Below the pieces are notes generated by a model, which saw only the letters and a program-made list of their open reading frames with translations, had not been told where the DNA came from and made no database searches. This document shows, one piece after another, positions 22,746-34,725 of a stretch of 64,000 nucleotides of DNA (the first letter of the stretch is position 1; the number at the start of each line of letters is the position of its first letter). This DNA is from Paramarasmius palmivorus (Eukaryota > Basidiomycota > Agaricomycetes > Agaricales > Marasmiaceae), in assembly GCA_037176845.1 (NCBI GenBank), contig JAYKXP010000006.1, positions 682,001-746,000 of the forward strand. The letters are read 5' to 3'. The translations under genes and the position numbers were made by a program.

Positions 22746-25241
22746 TCATTCAACATCCACATTGATGATCTTGATGTCCTCGAAAGGCTTGTCCACTTTG
22801 TTGGTCTTCACGTTTTCGATAGCGTGAACGACTTCTAAGCCTGTAATAACGCGGCCGAAGATAGTGTGTTTTTTGTCGAGCCAAGGGGTTGCCGTCGTAG
22901 TGATGAAGAATTGGGATCCATTTGTTCCGGGGCCAGCATTTGCCATACTGACTGTATACGGTCTGAAGGGAATAATGAGCGAAGTTTCCGTGATGAAAAC
23001 AAAGACCAAACCTGTCGTGTTTTAAGTCGTCTGAAAACTCGTCTTCGAATTCCCTGCCCCAAATTGAGGTGCCTCCAGTACCATCCCCGAAGGGATCACC
23101 GGTTTGAATCATGAATTTGGGGATGACACGGTGGAATATAATACCCTCGAAGTACCCGCTCCTAGCGTGACCCACAAAGTTTTCAACGGCTTTGGGGGCT
23201 TGTTGAGGGAAAAGTCTCATGTGTATGTCTCCAAGAGTAGTGTGAATTGTAGCAGCATTTGCTAAGGGAGATGGGCCGCCCGTGCCAGTATTAGGAGCAG
23301 CGGCAGCAATACTTTGCTCTTCCCGAGTCGGTTTTTCGTTGAAGACATCACGGTCTCCAGATTTGTTGTCCCTATAACATGGGTTAGACTAGATCAGGCA
23401 CGTCAATAGACACTACACTTACTCAGGTTCTGCGCGGGTGAACATGTAAAAACGCTGCCGCTTAAAGCCGGTGCAGAACAAAATAGGATCGCGTGTTGCT
23501 CGTTCGGCGAGGATGGGATTCGCAGAGGCGGCCATTGCCTATGAATACCACACACGTGAATATCCAACCACAAGAGGTGCTAGTCATACTTACCACCGTT
23601 GTAATAGCTCTTTTGGAAGGCGCGCCTTGGTAGACGCTGAGATTCATGAATCGAACCACCTCATCCTTACCCAACAGCCGGACCACACGGTTGGTGACAG
23701 TATTAACAACTGAACCAGTGTGAGCTTTACCGACATCATGCTTGAACATTACTCACCTTTAATCCCAAGCAAGGATCCATATATGATGAATGCACCGCTT
23801 TCGTCCCAGATCGCATTGCACCAACGCCCAGGTATCTTGCCATCCGGTCCAGGTAACTCCAACTCACGCTCGGCAGCCAGACGCCTTCCAAACTCCATGT
23901 CCTCGACCTTGTAGACAGCTGTCCCGGCTTGCTGCATTTCTTGAATAGCAGTTAAGGATTCGTCATATTTCCGACTTAATTTTCCGGAAAGGAACGAAAA
24001 TATACGTATTTGCCGGTCGGGGAGCGACATTGTGACAAAGGATGAAGAGTCAGGAGAGAATGTGATACACGTTGGTGTTGACTTGGACTATAATCCGATG
24101 AACTCAGAAGCTCTACTTGCAACCGAAAGTAACACACCTTCTTGAACTCGTACAAGTCCGTCTCACTCTTGTAGGACCATAAACCCGGAACATTCTTGGG
24201 GAGTCCAAATGGTTCAGTTGGCTGCCAGTACTCAATGAAGCCGCCTTCGTCCGCTGATACGACCGTATCATATCTATCACTATACTGTATTACTAGAATG
24301 AGCATTAAACCTTCCTCCAGCAAAATTCAACTTACCGTCATGATATGGACTGGGAATCGGTGAAGGCTCTGTACAGTTTCAAGAGGCGTATCATTACCCC
24401 GTCCGTCGTATAGTCGGATAGTTCCTGAAGATGCATCCGAGCTTGAATTTACGATTAGCTTAGCAGTTGGTATCATGTGAGCGCGACTCACATAGCGAGG
24501 ATGCCCTGTGCTTGACCACGACCATGAACCCAGCAACACGCATGCGGTGTATACCCCAGCTTGATGATGTTGATCATATCTGTGAATGATAACTGAGTCA
24601 GTTTCTAAAACGGTTCCGTAGTTCATAATTTTGACTCGCCAAAATTCACGACATCGAAGACCTTCGCTGTTCCATCCTCAGAGACTGTCGCAAATAACTG
24701 CCCATCCGCACTGGCAGATACGCCCGTGATTGGTTGTAGGTGAGCTCGGTAGTGCTTGACGAATTCGATTCCCGTCTCCTGCTTCTTCCAGAGCTTCAGG
24801 TGCCCATCGACAGAGGTGGTGATTAAAAACTCCGTTCTGTGGAAAAGGTTGAGCCGAGGGTCGTATGAGAAGAGCAAACGAGCAAACCTGGTTACGACGC
24901 AGTAGTTTATGGTGTCTCTGTGCATGAAACTCTTGTAGTATTGGTCGGTATTTGGGAGGTGGTCTAGGTATAGTTTTTCATGGGGAAGGACTAGACGAGA
25001 ATCGCTTCATATTCTTTGAGGCACCACAACATACAATTCCAATAGCAGACGTACCTTTTCGTTTCTTCTTTTGACCGTTTCCCTCCGCGCCAGCAGGCAT
25101 GGGCATTGGCCCAAGGTCGTCATCCGAGTCGTCGTCGACAGTATTTTGAGCACCATCTCCGTTCTGTTGGTCGGAATTTTCCTCTCTAGCACGTTTTCCG
25201 AGTACACTGGCGTCTTGACCTTCAGAGTTTACTTGCGACAT
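22746..25241 (-). CDS. PPWD1: WD40-repeat cyclophilin (PPWD1 type)
   Basis: Peptidyl-prolyl isomerase with N-terminal WD40 repeats, a spliceosome-associated nuclear protein in animals. The N-terminus is acidic with a basic patch (GQKKKRK). WD40 blades include [49 protein letters not shown] and [13 protein letters not shown]. The cyclophilin domain at the C-terminus has [32 protein letters not shown] and [13 protein letters not shown], so the catalytic Arg and the cyclosporin-site Trp are present. It is built from about ten exons with short introns. Start is the first ATG ahead of [16 protein letters not shown]. Confidence 0.93.
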
Positions 25242-25433
25242 TGCCGCCTGATGAGGAGAGGAAAAGAAAGATTTGGGTCGCGAGTGCTATATAAGCGCTG
25301 AGCGTGACGCGCAACTGAGTTAGCCAACTGCAAACGCCGATGAGCTACTCTCCAGAGTTCCAAGATGTGCCATTAACCTAGATACAATGATTGTAGAGTA
25401 ACAGTACAATACATAGCTTATACGAATAAATTA

Positions 25434-28400
25434 TCACGACATAAACTGCCGTCCCGATTTTAATAAATTATCAATGGTTTCCGACCAATCAACACCATCA
25501 CCATTTCCAATGGGAGTGGACTTTGTCCTTGTACCTCTACCTTTACCTCGCCGTCTACGCTCTTGTGTGGCATCACCCTCGAAGCTTTTCCCATAAACCG
25601 TTTTAGCAAGATGCTTGACTTCGTTAAAGTCCCGAGTTGCCTGTGCCCGCAGGAATGCAGTATTAGAAGCCCGGTGCTGGAGACAATCAGCATCCATAAA
25701 CCCTTCTAGGGACCCCACGAATTGTACATTGGGTTCTGCCATCCCGCCACCGTCTTTACGAAGTGAGCCGCCATTGGTTTTCGTCAGAATCTGTCCAATG
25801 TTCAAGCACTCTCCAGGTGGTATCGGAACAGGCTGTGAAGGTGTTACACATGGCATGTCGACCTCCTTCCGGAGGACATGATCAATGTCAACTGCGGAGA
25901 AAAAAGCCACACCCTGAGGTAGATCATCCATCCCGAGTTTGTGAGCAAACATACATCGAGTCCAGAGGTTTGCTATTTGCATTGCGAGAGCCGCGCGGTA
26001 CCTGTCCTCCTCCTTGACAAGATACCTCAGCTCGTCATGGACGGAGATGAGATACCTTGCTTCTATACCGTACTTCTTTATCAGATAGTCCATGGATACA
26101 ATGAGGAGGTGGAGATAATCAACACCAGAGGATTGGACGACCCAGTTGATGCGGGACGGTAGATAATCAGAGCCAAATTCGTTGGGAAGGCAATCTTTCA
26201 TGAGAGCATGAGTGACTCCGCAACCTAATGCCGGTGTCTGTGGATTGGTAGACATTGCGATCTCCTCGAGTTTGTTGAAAAGGTAGGATTCCGACCCCCC
26301 AAACCAAAACTTTCTCTCGAAGATGTCGGTCCGATGGGTATTCTTGCCCTTTGTGGAGGCGTAGAGGTTTTCCGCCAGTTTCTGGGCTTCCTCGGGTACC
26401 ATGGCAGAGTTTCCCTGCAGGAGAAGCAATACAGCATGCCGCATGCCAGCTCCGTAGATACGGGAATAATTGAAAACCTTTGCTTGGTCTCGCGAGATGC
26501 CTAGGATACTGGCAGTTTTCGAGTGAAGATCGGTGCCGGCAGATTTCGTTCCTTCCAACGTCATCCACCCAATTGCAGTAGCACCATGCATCCCAAACTG
26601 AGCATCTCCCATGCAGCTGGATATCCAGAGTTCTTCGGAATCTACATCGGCACCAACAATGGCGTACCCTGGTGGCGCACGAACCATTGCTTTCAGCTCG
26701 GAGCCTACTCGATTCTTCTTGGCATTGCTAGCCGTCAACCAGGTCCTCTCAATAGCTCGCCTCGTCACAGTACCCATGGTGATCACTTGCGGGAGAATGA
26801 TGCCCCATTTCTTCTCCGTAGTGGGCTCTGCAATGTTAGGATCAGAGTTCGCCTGATCTGTAGTATGCTCGCCAGGTGCGGAAGGTGAAGTTTGTATATC
26901 CTTAGGGAATCCCATATCCCAGTCATACGACTTGGCGATAGTTGCCCATTCTACTTTCTGGTTCAAGATGCGGTCCCTCGCACTAATCCAGTAACTGCAC
27001 TTAACGCCAATATCAACTAGCTCCTTCAACTCATCTCCGGCACTGCTTGTCATGACACCATCTACAGCGAAACGCAGAAATCCCTTCGTAAGAGGACTAC
27101 CGACGTTCGCCTTGTCGCCATCTTTGTGAGGGAGCTTGTAAAACACGTATCCATCGCGTAGTGATGCCTCGGCCAGCTGGTCGTCCTCTGGCTCGTAGAA
27201 ACTAAGCGGAGTTAACCTTTGGAATTTTTCCTGGGCTATGGCTATAGCAGCAGGGTCAAGCCCCTTTGTTGGTCGAGTAGGAACTCTGAATGTCCACCCG
27301 TGCTCTCTGGAGAAGAATAGGGGAAATCCATGCCACGACATTTTGAGGAGTAGCGGCGCGAAGCGGTTACGGATGGTGATATCCAAAGAGCCGGGAGGCA
27401 TGCCTTTCTTGGGTTTCGTGAGGTCCCAAAACCACTTTGGCCAGTATACCACAGGTGGTTTGGTAGCTTTGGTAGCCTTTTTGGGTTTTTGTTTGGTTCC
27501 GCCATCAGATTTGACTTCGACTTGATCCCAGTTAAGCTGACTCAACCAAGGATCACGCTCACGCTCGGAAGGGGGTCGTTCGAGAGCAGCTCTGGCGAGT
27601 TCGAAGACGGCATCTTCGATGTCCTTGCCCTTTTCTCCCTGGCTAATCTTTTGTGCAAGGTCGGAATTTATCGATGTCATAGTACCGTTTTGCAGTAGAC
27701 GTAAGGCATGCACACGAGATAAGATGCAACTCGTCTTCGTGTTATTTCTCGCTGTCGAAAGGCGAGTGACATCACCTTCCGGACCGCCAGAGGTGTAGAA
27801 CCATTTCTCCTTTGGCGTATACGTCATGTGATTACCGTTGACCGCAAGCCGAAGCAAAAGTGGAAGTATACGTTCGACGCTTTGCTTGCCCAGAGGGTCG
27901 GGATGCAAGGTTGCGTACCATGCGGGGAAGGTCGTCGAATCAGATATTGTGTCGGCCTCAATGGTAGGCTATTGAGGGCTGCCGTCAGTACAGAAAAAGC
28001 TGTCTACGAGATGCAACGCACGACTTCTGGCATGACGCCACGAGATTTCCCTGCAACCTTTGGTGTCCAGTCCAGTTGACTCAACCAAACATCATCCCTC
28101 CATGTCTCGGGCTGGATGCTATCCTGGTCGGATGCAACGACTGGATGATCCTCCATAGCTGCCCGAGCCAGCTTCTCCAACCCATCTCTTACTTTCTTCT
28201 CCAGTCCTTGCCACACTGCTTCTGCCCTTTCCAAATATGCCTCCCATTGCTCATTCACCGGTAGAAAGCCGCTTCCCATCGTTAGCACACCAGCGAAGCT
28301 GACTGGGTGAGGACATGCGCTCAGGAATCCAGGCAGCACCTTCTGGTACACCTTATGGGTAACATCGACATCGCTGGCGCAGTATCCGAGGTAATCCGTG

Positions 28401-29760
28401 ATGCCCGCGAGGATTTCCTCTGGCGTGGCAGTCATGAAATCGTTCCGGATGTCCTTCGATATATCGATGTTGCAATGAAGCTTTGCCACATCAACTAAAG
28501 AGTTAGCTGAGGTGAGGTCTTCCCAGCGCCTTGGGGTGGCCTCCAAGCCTCCACCGTCGTCAAGAAGAGGACCCATATCATCCTCGGAACCTGCTGCCAT
28601 GGTGGCAGCCTGAGAGGCTTGTAAAGCAGGTAAGGACGTCTCCAAGTTCTTTTGGAGATCCAAAAGCTTTTGAAACTGGGTTGCTTCGACTTGATGGCCC
28701 CCACTCTGAATGGTCTCGACTTGCTGATCAACCTCCTGCTTGAGTTGCATGAGCGCTTCGACGGCCTCGTCACGTCTCATGATTTCATCCTCCTTGCTCT
28801 TCCGATACTTCATCCACGCAGGCCTTTGGTGGGAAGATATGCCTTTAATTGCGACGTGAAGAGACATGGTGTCAAGAAAGCGGTTTTTGGTCCCATTTAG
28901 ATGGTACTCCTCTAGGATGCGAGCACGATCGTAGGACACGTTATGGCCTACGATGATGCGAGGGACGTCGGGTGGGCCGATTGGGATCAAATGAGCCGGG
29001 GAAGTGGTGGAGGGGTCTAAAAGCCACGGAGAGATCCAAACGTACCATGCATTGACGGTAGCTGCGCATGCCATGATAGGGTATTGATGAATTTTAGGCA
29101 TGGTTTCGACGTCGAATGTCATGAACTGCTCTGGCTCCCCGTTGTGGATAGGGAATTCAACATGTTCAGAGTAGTCCGAACCATCTGTGCTATGGTAATA
29201 CTTTGTCCATCCAGGTTGCAATTCCCAATTTTCAGGAATAGGAGGAAGCTGAGAGTTTGCATGTAGCTTTGCGAGCGAAAGATATGGCTCCGAGGAAGCA
29301 ATTCCGATGCGGTGGAAGTGTTGTTGGAGGTCATCTCCTTGCAGCGGGGGCAGCGTGAATTCTGTAGGAGGAAGGGAAGATGACTGAGCTGGATCTAGAC
29401 CGTGTGCTTTGAGGTGTTCTAGTGAAATATTAACGAATGTTTTGGGAGGTGAAGGAAAGGTGCAGTTTTTGAAGACTTGTTCGTGCAATGACTTGGAAAG
29501 TAATTGAACTCCAAGCGGGTTCCGTTTCGCTGTGGTTTGGTGATAAGCCTAAGAAGTAAAAGAAACAGAAAAAAAAAGACAGTACTATATCTGCTATTCT
29601 GTGATCCATCCTTTGCTGATGTGCGTTTGGTATCATCCCTATACTTGAAGACCGGCGCCTGAGGCTTTGGTTTCTGCTGAAGAACTGGATTCTCTAGACA
29701 CGGCGAAGAATGGAATATTCGAACTTGTTGTCTATGGCATCTCGATATGAGCCTATGCAT
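25434..29760 (-). CDS. MIP1: Mitochondrial DNA polymerase gamma
   Basis: Family A polymerase that replicates mitochondrial DNA. The N-terminus (MHRLISRCHRQQVRIF) looks like a presequence; the first intron ends so that RYTKRNPLGVQLL is read. Exonuclease motifs: FDVETMP, VGHNVSYDRARI, YCASDVDVTHKVY. Polymerase motifs: VGADVDSEELWISSCMGD (A), RDQAKVFNYSRIYGAG (B), VHDELRYLV (C). The second intron lies near 27965-28010 and joins VMPEV to PTIEADTISDS. Between the exonuclease and polymerase domains a block running from LARAA..WLSQLDW through PAWY to LPLLLRL..KWFY is followed by a second, better conserved block with the same order (LARAAL..WLSQLNW, PKWFWDL, APLLLKM..HGWTF). It thus seems internally duplicated. 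Total about 1,400 residues, longer than yeast Mip1. It ends in a basic tail after YGKSFEGD. Confidence 0.95.
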
Positions 29761-29890
29761 CTAGACATGGTAGAGCAACTCTAAAAATGTTTGGGTGACA
29801 TATCAAAGTGTTCTCACGCACGGACCAGCACTGGCGCTTCACCAATTCAGACGCGTGCGTAATCTATTCTCTCACTACTCACTTTCACCA
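29761..29890. promoter_or_regulatory. Compact divergent promoter MIP1/NAS2
   Basis: Only 130 bp separate the start codons of the divergently transcribed MIP1 and NAS2, so both promoters and 5' leaders must share this interval or overlap the coding regions. No obvious TATA box. Confidence 0.7.
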
Positions 29891-30661
29891 ATGGGTTTCA
29901 TTCTACCATCTGCCGACACGCCAGCAGAAAGGGCTCGGGCCTTGATCGCGAAAAAAGAGGGAATCGAGGCAGAAATCGACACACACTTGTCCATACTTAA
30001 AGCCAACGACTGCACTCTTCGATCACCGCTTGTCGATGCCGAAGGCTTTCCCAGAGCCGACATTGATATCTACGCAGTTCGAGAAGCTCGTGTTCGAATA
30101 ATAGAACTCCGAAATGATCTTGAAGCTATTACAAACGAGATTGGGAAAGCCTTGGAAGCCGTCTATGATCCGTCGTTAGCCAAACCAAGCGGAGAATCGT
30201 CTTCCAGTACCTCCTCGGAGTCTATGAAACCTTTTGCAAGAGTCGATGGTGTGGCACCCGGAAGCCCTGCCGCAGAATCGGTGTGTGGTTTTTCTGTAAA
30301 ATATCGTTCTTCGAGTGTTCATTTTGAAATACAGGGCTTGCAGAGAGAAGACCTTGTGCTGAAGTTTGGACAACTCATACATACTTCATTCCCCACTTCA
30401 TCACTACAGCCTCTCGCTGAAGTGGTTTCTTCTCATGAAAATGTTCGTGTTCTTTTTACCGTGCAAAGGTATGAGCTTATGGCCCAACAGAAGAGCATAC
30501 AGATCAGGGTTCTTCGTGATGGAAAGGCCCTGTTTCTAAGTCTCACACCCAGGCAGGGCTGGGGAGGTCGAGGAATGCTTGGGTATGTATAGTCATTTGT
30601 TGTGGTTATTCATGCTAACAGAACCTTTAGTTGTCACATAGTGCCCTATACGTCGTCGTAA
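29891..30661 (+). CDS. NAS2: Proteasome assembly chaperone Nas2/PSMD9
   Basis: Chaperone that binds the Rpt5 ATPase during assembly of the 19S regulatory particle. Three exons (29891-30280, 30335-30582, 30631-30661) give 222 residues. An N-terminal helical hairpin (ALIAKKEGIEAEIDTHLSIL, then EGFPRADIDIYAVREARVRI) precedes a PDZ-like domain (FARVDGVAPGSPAAESGL, EDLVLKFGQLI, then SIQIRVLRDGKALFLSLTPR). The end GWGGRGMLGCHIVPYTSS matches the family C-terminus. The first intron is 54 nt with no stop; only its removal gives AAESGLQREDLV, the PDZ glycine-leucine turn. Confidence 0.94.
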
Positions 30662-30712
30662 ACATAAGTATGGGAAATGATCAAACTTGTACGATATACG
30701 TCTGCTTCTTTA

Positions 30713-32905
30713 TCATAGTTTTGCACTTGTCTTGCTGTATCCATATACAATCGCAGCGTTCTCTTGGATCCTTGTATCAGCCTCTCTACGCGTACGTCGA
30801 ACATCTTCCACGGCATCCTGCAGCCCATCTTCAACCCATCTACAGAACACTGTGAAGTCCGTCTCGCGTCCTGCTCGTGATGTCTGATACGACCACGTCG
30901 CATGCTGTAGCAACAACACCCCACTCGTGATGTATCCTAATAGCATGAGAGCAGGTCGTGGCATCAAGGCAGGCAATGGTGGTCGATACGCCAATCCAAG
31001 GTCATCGAGGCTTGTGAGAAGCGCATCTACTGCTGATGTGCCTTTCATTTTGCCTGGACAAGCTGAAATCACTGTTCTGGCCCACTGAAAAGAGGTTAAG
31101 TATCAAGTTGGAAAGTACACGTATGCACACACCTCGATGTGAGCCTTCAGCACCGCCGGGTCTCGTGCTGCCCTAACCAAATCTAGCGCAAGAACAGTGG
31201 TAGTGCCCTCCCATATCCTGAGTCAAATGTAATCAACGATCGACTTCGCCTGAAGAGGATATGTCATACTTTTCCACCAAAGCGTCCCTAATCAAGCGAC
31301 CGATATCGTTCTCTTCCATATATCCGGCCCCTCCTAGCGCTGTCATCGCCTCTTCCATGGCTGCAACCGCCTTCTCAGCTGCAAATGCCTTCACTAATGG
31401 CGTCAGTAACCTCAGCCGCAACGTATCTTGCTCTTCAGCCACACCATACTCTGTTTTCCCCAGTAACTGAATGACCCCAAAGGTAAGATGTGTCAATGCC
31501 CTGTACACCAAGCTAATCTTCGCCAGCTGGGCTACGTGAATCGGGGAATCTTTGAGCAGCGTTCTGCCTCCACTGATGGCACGAACATTCGAGTAGGCGG
31601 TTGCTATAGCCAGACATCTGCGGAGGGCACCAGTGGATGCGATTGCAGACCAGACACGAGTGATATTGAGTACAGGTGTGATGTTTTTAACGCCTTCCCC
31701 AGGCTTCCCAATGAGGTATCCCTCGGTGTACTCGAGCTCCAACTCGGCAGTAGGTAAGATATGTGTGCCAATCTTGTTCTTGAGCCTATGAATACGAATT
31801 CCGTTACTAATTGTGGAGGGGATCGGATCTGTAGGTTGCCGCAGGAGAGGTCGGCGAAGTGGTACGAGGAATAACGAGAGACCGCGCGATCCCTCCTGCG
31901 GTGTGCCCGTTCGAGCCAAAGCAACTGAGATGTCGCTATCTGTTGCGCTTGAGAACCACTTGAGACCGTGAAGGAGGTAATGAGGTCCCAGCTGATGTGT
32001 CTTTCCCATGTGCTGAGCCGTCGTCTCTGTTTGAGAGACATCTGAACCTCCGGGGCGCTAAATCTAGATGAGTATCAGAGTTTTTATTGACTAGAACTGG
32101 CATACCTCCGTCATCCATTGTCCAGAGATGAATGCATTGCTAGGATCACGCCTACCAAAGTTCTAAATACATTCAAGCAGGGGTGAACGAAGAACAAGAC
32201 ACACATGATGAGCCTAGGAAAGACGTGCTTCCTCATTCCAGGCGTGCCCCGCAATTCCAATACTCTTGCAGCACCATCAGTCATGCTGAGAGGGCAGAAG
32301 ACCTTGGGATGTGATTGAGTGTCAAACCCACGGAAGGGACGAAGCACTCACTTCGTGGCAATCTCCAACCATCAAGAAAGCCTTTGCAAACCCATACAGG
32401 CGGCTATATTCCTTGTACTTTCGTTCGTAGAAGATCGCTGGTATTCCTTCTTTCTGAGCAACAGCTTTGAGGTCCTTCCAGCCATCGCTAGTTCGCAGCT
32501 CATCAACTCTTCGACCCCATTGATCGTACTGAATGAGTTGAGGAGGTGAAACGCGATGCGGCGAACCCAATTCACGTATATCTTTGCTTATGATGAGATT
32601 AAGGAGAGTGAAGCATATGAAAAACTAGGCGTACTGGTGATAACATCTGCACCAAAACGTATCAAGTCCGGTTCGAATTGTTGGAGAATCCTGCATGCTA
32701 ATTGATTCAACGGTTCGGTTTCATGACATGATCTTGCAAGCTCACTCATTCGGAATCAGCCTTTGCAGCAATTCAGGGAGAACAGGATCAGTCGTGTATG
32801 GATTGCCTTCAACATACGGCGTCTAGTGCGGAAGAGGTCAGATCAAGCCTTTCGAAACAAGAGTGCTGGCTCGCTCACCGGCTGAAATCCTTGCTCAACT
32901 CGCAT
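30713..32905 (-). CDS. AidB-like acyl-CoA dehydrogenase
   Basis: FAD-dependent acyl-CoA dehydrogenase superfamily, closest in feel to the adaptive-response AidB branch. The N-terminus MRVEQGFQPTPYVEGNPYTT, spliced from 32905, is followed by DPVLPELLQRLIPN. The middle β-domain shows LHGLKWFSSATDSDISVALA and LSLFLVPL; the C-terminal helical domain shows NITRVWSAIASTGALRRCL and ALGGAGYMEENDIGRLIRDA, followed by IWEGTTTVLALDLVRAA. The last ~110 residues are a helical extension. AidB-type enzymes often have unknown substrates, so a role in fatty-acid β-oxidation is not assured. About nine exons. The gene is divergent from a thioesterase gene and convergent with NAS2 (51 bp between stops). Confidence 0.88.
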
Positions 32906-33241
32906 TGTATATTAGGAAGTGGGTTATGGTGCTGCCAGGAAAGAAAGGCAACGTTCATAGCCGGATTCACATGTTTAGACATGTCAGGCCTAGGTCAGGC
33001 TTCAGTGACACTGTCTCCGAGATGGGGGTAGACATGAAAGCGCTGCGGTCCGGGCCGCACACTACTGTTGGTCTCGACTCTCATGGCTGCTTGCTTGCGC
33101 TTCACTCGCCGGGTGGGTTTTAGCAAATCATCGGGCTCACAAGGACTACCTGACTAGAGAAATAGGTCTGGCAAAACTTTCTAAATAATAAAGGTGCGTG
33201 TTCACATACCTTGTCTAGACGATAAGGGCTAATTCACGCAG

Positions 33242-34068
33242 ACAGGACATGATGCCCAATGTTTTCCGAATGTAATCCAAGGCTATTCTATGTTATATCA
33301 CAGAGCTCACTGGTATCCGATAGCTCATCATCAACAAGGCCATTCCCGGAGAAGTTCACGCGTCTTTGCAAGTCGAGAGCTATAATCGTGCGTGCTGAAT
33401 GACGTGTTAAGAGGCTCGTTGCTTATGGTGGTGCTAAACGTCTCTAGTGAATAGAGTTGGAGTACGTTTCGTTCTATATCAGATTCTGCTTCAATGCTGA
33501 TCTTAGGTTAGACAGGTGAATACACTGACCGTCGCAACGACCTGAAACAAGGCTAAATGGAAACATGAAGTGCATGGTGGACTGATCATGTCCCTGACTG
33601 ACACTATGGGATCGTTGACGGTCGCGTCTAAGGGACAGTACATGACAGGCGTTTCCACGGATATCGGAACTTCATTCGTACGTCCAGCTGGACGCGTTGG
33701 AGATGTCCTGCATGCTAAGGCAGTTTTGACTGGAATGGGTGAGACGAAACATTACCTTACGACAGGTACAGACACAATCTCATGTCCATAATCTCAAGGC
33801 AAATCTTTGGCGTATACTAGGGTGGATTTCACGAATCCAGCAGGAGAACTGGTTGCATATGGATGTGAGTCGTCGTTACACGAAAATATTGCCTACGCTG
33901 ATGTCAATTGTGTAGACCATACCAAATACATTGGAAAATCTTCCGTACATGCTGTGAGTGGCCAATCGCTAGGGTAGTACTCGAAGGCTGATTCTCTTGG
34001 AGAAAAACGTCAAACTTTCAGCAGATGGAGAGCAAGTTATAGAAGGAGAAGATCTCGAAGTAGACTAG
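33242..34068 (+). CDS. Hotdog-fold acyl-CoA thioesterase, 5' end unresolved
   Basis: 4HBT-family thioesterase of the ACOT13 type, hydrolysing acyl-CoAs. Exons I could place: 33242-33271 (tentative), 33324-33387, a 14-nt micro-exon 33448-33461, 33552-33738, then about 33800-33863, 33916-33954 and 34003-34068. The core reads INKAIPGEVHASLQVESYN, LNRVGAKWKHEVHGGLIMS, LTDTMGSLTVASKGQY, GVSTDIGTSFVRPAGRVGD and KSLAYTRVDFTNPAGELVAY, ending KNVKLSADGEQVIEGEDLEVD. The HGG and the Asp of LTDTMGS are the active-site region of this fold. I found no certain start codon; one or more 5' exons probably lie between 32983 and 33242. Confidence 0.75.
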
Positions 34069-34117
34069 AAGGCACCAGGAAGGCACCCTGCGACGACGTT
34101 TCCGTAGAAATATACAA

Positions 34118-34725
34118 CTAATCTTTAGGCGCAATCCATTCTTGTCCTTTTCTTTTTTGCTTGCGCTTCTTCTCGTGCTCTTTCCGTCGTTTGTCATTGC
34201 CATCTTGACGCGCACGAATCTTGTAAACCTCTCGACAACATGAGCAAGATAAAGCGCGCAAGGACTAGATAATACGTACTTGTCGTTGCTCAGGCGGCAG
34301 GCTTGTCCATAGTTCCTTCATGTGGGCCTGAGATACTGCACCATGTTTCTCGATGTATTCTCGCGCAAATGCATGTCTTGGTGGTCCGGTCAAGAATAGG
34401 CCGCCCTCGCTGGAGCAATAGACTCACTTTGGCGATCCTCTCACGCTCGGTTTGAACATCTTCTCCCCTTTGGTATTCTTTGAAGTAGAACGTTCTTTTG
34501 GGGCTGGTTCTTCTGTAGAGAAGAAACGCGATAGGCATGGTGAATTGTGCCGAAGTGTGGAGTCCTGCCTCTTCAGCAAAGAACTAGTTGAATTCTGTAG
34601 CCTCCTCCGTTGATTCCATAGCGTTTTGAATTCATTGCCGATTCTAAACGCAAGAATGTCAGTATCAGCCCGTAGTGTGTCAAACCTACTCACCTAAACG
34701 CTCCGACGAGTCTTGCTACGTGCAT
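34118..34725 (-). CDS. Small basic, probably mitochondrial protein
   Basis: Four exons keep one frame: start ATG at 34723-34725 (MHVARLVGAFR), then IGNEFKTLWNQRRRLQNSTS with CLSRFFSTEE, an RFFS pattern typical of a presequence cleavage region. The next exon reads HAFAREYIEKHGAVSQAHMK and ELWTSLPPEQRQ, and the end is very basic (KRRKEHEKKRKQKRKGQEW). The middle segment loosely recalls an HMG box or a mitoribosomal protein, but the match is weak. About 145 residues. Acting inside mitochondria is inference from the N-terminus. Confidence 0.6.
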
